Positions 4,469-5,854 of a stretch of DNA of 5,854 nt are shown in pieces. Below the pieces are notes generated by a model. The model saw only the letters and a program-made list of their open reading frames with translations, was not told the origin of the DNA and did not search any database. Source of the DNA: Oscillospiraceae bacterium (GTDB taxonomy: Bacteria > Bacillota > Clostridia > Oscillospirales > Oscillospiraceae); the NCBI GenBank assembly GCA_017620315.1, contig JAFZQQ010000270.1, positions 1 through 5,854 of the forward strand, in the 5' to 3' direction. The position numbers and the translations under genes are program-made. Position 1 is the stretch's first letter; the number at the start of each line of letters is the position of its first letter.

Positions 4469-5839
4469 GTGACAAAAAACGACGGACAAAATCGTGGAAT
4501 TGACGAAGCGGTTTCGGTCGGGCGCGGCGCGTACAAGGCGGCGCGGCTTGCCAAAGCAGCCTCAAAAGGCGCCGCGGCGGGTGGTATCTGGGGCGCTGCG
4601 GCTGGCGCTGCTTGGGAAGGGCGCAAGCACATCGGGAAGCTGATTGCCGCGGCGGTCGCTCTTCTGATGCTGCCGGTGCTGTTCATCCTCATGCTGCCCG
4701 CGCTCATATTCGGCGGGCTCACGACTAGCAAGGCCGAAGGCGCGGAGCAGCCGGTGCTGAACGACGCCACAGCCGTCACGCAGAACATCACGGATACGAC
4801 CTACGCCATCAATCAGGTGCTCGGCGAGGGCATCGACGACGTGACGGCGCGCATCGCCGCGCATTTCGCGGAGACGGACGGCGACAACGATGAGATCGTC
4901 AACCCTTCCGAGGGCAACCTTGTCAGCAACGCGAACATCTTTCTCGGCGAATATTGCGCCGCGAAGGACGCCGATTGGCAATCCATCTCGAAGGACGACC
5001 TCGAACAGATCCTCCGGGACGGGAAAGACCAGCTCTATACCTATACCTTTACGACGGAGACGCGCACGGTGGAGGCGGACAACCCCGAAACGCCCGATGT
5101 CGTGGAGACGAAGGCCGAGAAATGGTACGTCTACACGATCTCCTACAACGGCGAGCAGTATTTCGCGGACGCTGTATTCCATCTGACCGACGAGCAGAAG
5201 GCGCTCGCGGACGACTATGCGCAGAACCTCAGCGTGTTCCTCGGCGACGGCGTGTTCCAGGGCATCTTCACGGATGAGGCGTCTGCGGGCATCCCCAGTC
5301 TCGGCGACGTTCGCTTTACGGACGGCGTTACCGAGGTCGTCTATTATAATCAGATGGACGAACGCTATGCGAACAAGCCTTACGGCACGGACGACGTCGG
5401 ACACTACGGCTGCGGACCGACGGCAATGGCGATCGTGGTTTCCTCGCTCACGGACGACATGATTGACCCGGCGCAGATGGCAAAGTGGGCGTATGAACAC
5501 GGCTACTGGTGCAGCAAAAGCGGCTCGTACCGCTCGCTGATCCCCGGCGCGGCGAAGGCGTGGGGGCTGAACGTCGAGGGCTGCGGCAAAAGCGAAGCCC
5601 AGCGCATCGTGGACGCGCTGAGCGAGGGCAAGCTGGTCGTCGCTATTATGAGCAAGGGACATTTTACGGAGCACGGGCATTTCATCGTGCTGCGCGGCGT
5701 CAAGGACGGCAAGATCATGGTCGCCGACCCCGCGAGCCGCTCCCGCAGCGGCCAACTTTGGGAGCTGAGCCTGATCGTCAAGGAGGCCAGCAGCAACACC
5801 TCGGACGGCGGGCCTTTTTGGATCATCGGACGGCAATAA
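4469..5839 (+). CDS. Membrane-anchored C39-like cysteine peptidase, CD1108-type ICE protein
   Basis: A 456-residue protein starting at GTG 4469. AAAGGAGG (4456-4463) lies five bases upstream; an in-frame ATG at 4376 is rejected because it has no such site and lies inside the opposite-strand gene. The order is: an Ala/Gly-rich basic cytoplasmic N-terminus (1-57), one membrane helix (about 58-84, LIAAAVALLMLPVLFILMLP), an extracellular middle domain with VNPSEGNLVSNANIF and YVYTISYNGEQYFADAVFHL (about 135-270), and a C-terminal Peptidase_C39_2-like domain. Its catalytic residues are visible: Gln295 (YYNQMDERYA), Cys315 (HYGCGPTAMA), His404 (EHGHFIVLRG) and Asp420 (VADPASR). The combination matches the CD1108 family of Tn1549-like conjugative elements as I recall it. 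It is probably a wall-side enzyme that assists the conjugation channel; its substrate is unknown. Codon use is GC-rich like the surface-protein gene and unlike the genes between. Confidence 0.88.
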   Translation: MTKNDGQNRGIDEAVSVGRGAYKAARLAKAASKGAAAGGIWGAAAGAAWEGRKHIGKLIAAAVALLMLPVLFILMLPALIFGGLTTSKAEGAEQPVLNDATAVTQNITDTTYAINQVLGEGIDDVTARIAAHFAETDGDNDEIVNPSEGNLVSNANIFLGEYCAAKDADWQSISKDDLEQILRDGKDQLYTYTFTTETRTVEADNPETPDVVETKAEKWYVYTISYNGEQYFADAVFHLTDEQKALADDYAQNLSVFLGDGVFQGIFTDEASAGIPSLGDVRFTDGVTEVVYYNQMDERYANKPYGTDDVGHYGCGPTAMAIVVSSLTDDMIDPAQMAKWAYEHGYWCSKSGSYRSLIPGAAKAWGLNVEGCGKSEAQRIVDALSEGKLVVAIMSKGHFTEHGHFIVLRGVKDGKIMVADPASRSRSGQLWELSLIVKEASSNTSDGGPFWIIGRQ

Positions 5840-5854
5840 AACAAACCCAAGACG

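Noticed and set aside
4097..4489. 130-codon minus-strand frame overlapping the small gene
   Set aside because: It spans the small gene's promoter, has no good start site, and its product is Arg/His-rich as expected of a wrong frame.
4562..5836. Long minus-strand open frame of 424 codons opposite the C39-like gene
   Set aside because: It is a mirror of a GC-rich coding region. Its product is Arg/Val/Asp-rich low-complexity sequence with no domain, and it lies wholly opposite a gene with clear catalytic motifs.
1..5854. CRISPR array, tRNA, rRNA, insertion sequence or attachment site
   Set aside because: No spaced direct-repeat array, clover-leaf, transposase frame or integrase-associated repeat was seen on either strand.

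Overview
The window looks like part of an integrative and conjugative element (ICE) of the Tn1549/CTn type from a gut-type Firmicute of class Clostridia. Three things suggest this: strong AGGAGG ribosome binding sites, consensus sigma-A promoters, and two flanking genes of kinds I recall from such elements. These are a multi-domain CnaB/SpaA-type surface protein ending in LPKTGY, and a membrane-anchored C39-like peptidase matching the 'CD1108 family mobile element protein'. The host assignment is inference from composition and gene content; no rRNA or housekeeping gene is present.

Layout. The first 2114 bases are the 3' part of a large surface-protein gene on the + strand. Its true start lies left of the window, and it ends at a hairpin terminator at 2126-2167. 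A toxin-antitoxin operon follows on the - strand (2167-2825): a Phd/YefM-type antitoxin and a PIN-domain (VapC-like) toxin, joined by an ATGA overlap. An intergenic region (2826-3008) carries two back-to-back consensus promoters, each with its own dyad-symmetric operator candidate. Then come two + strand genes in one probable operon: an XRE-type regulator with an unrecognised N-terminal region (3009-3488) and a DUF4262 protein (3527-3973). A small unrecognised - strand gene (4111-4389) has its own promoter, ribosome binding site and terminator. The window closes with the C39-like gene (4469-5839, + strand), which starts at a GTG codon.

How it fits together. The two outer genes are GC-rich, lie on the same strand, and probably belong to the conjugation backbone (surface adhesion or pilin-like function, and wall-side peptidase). 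The roughly 2.3 kb between them is visibly richer in A and T and consists of short, self-contained regulatory units: an addiction module, an autoregulated XRE/DUF4262 pair and an orphan small gene. It reads as a cargo island set into the backbone. The most distinctive signals are non-coding: four TGATATA half-sites arranged symmetrically over the XRE promoter, and a 9-bp inverted repeat centred on the -35 box of the toxin-antitoxin promoter.
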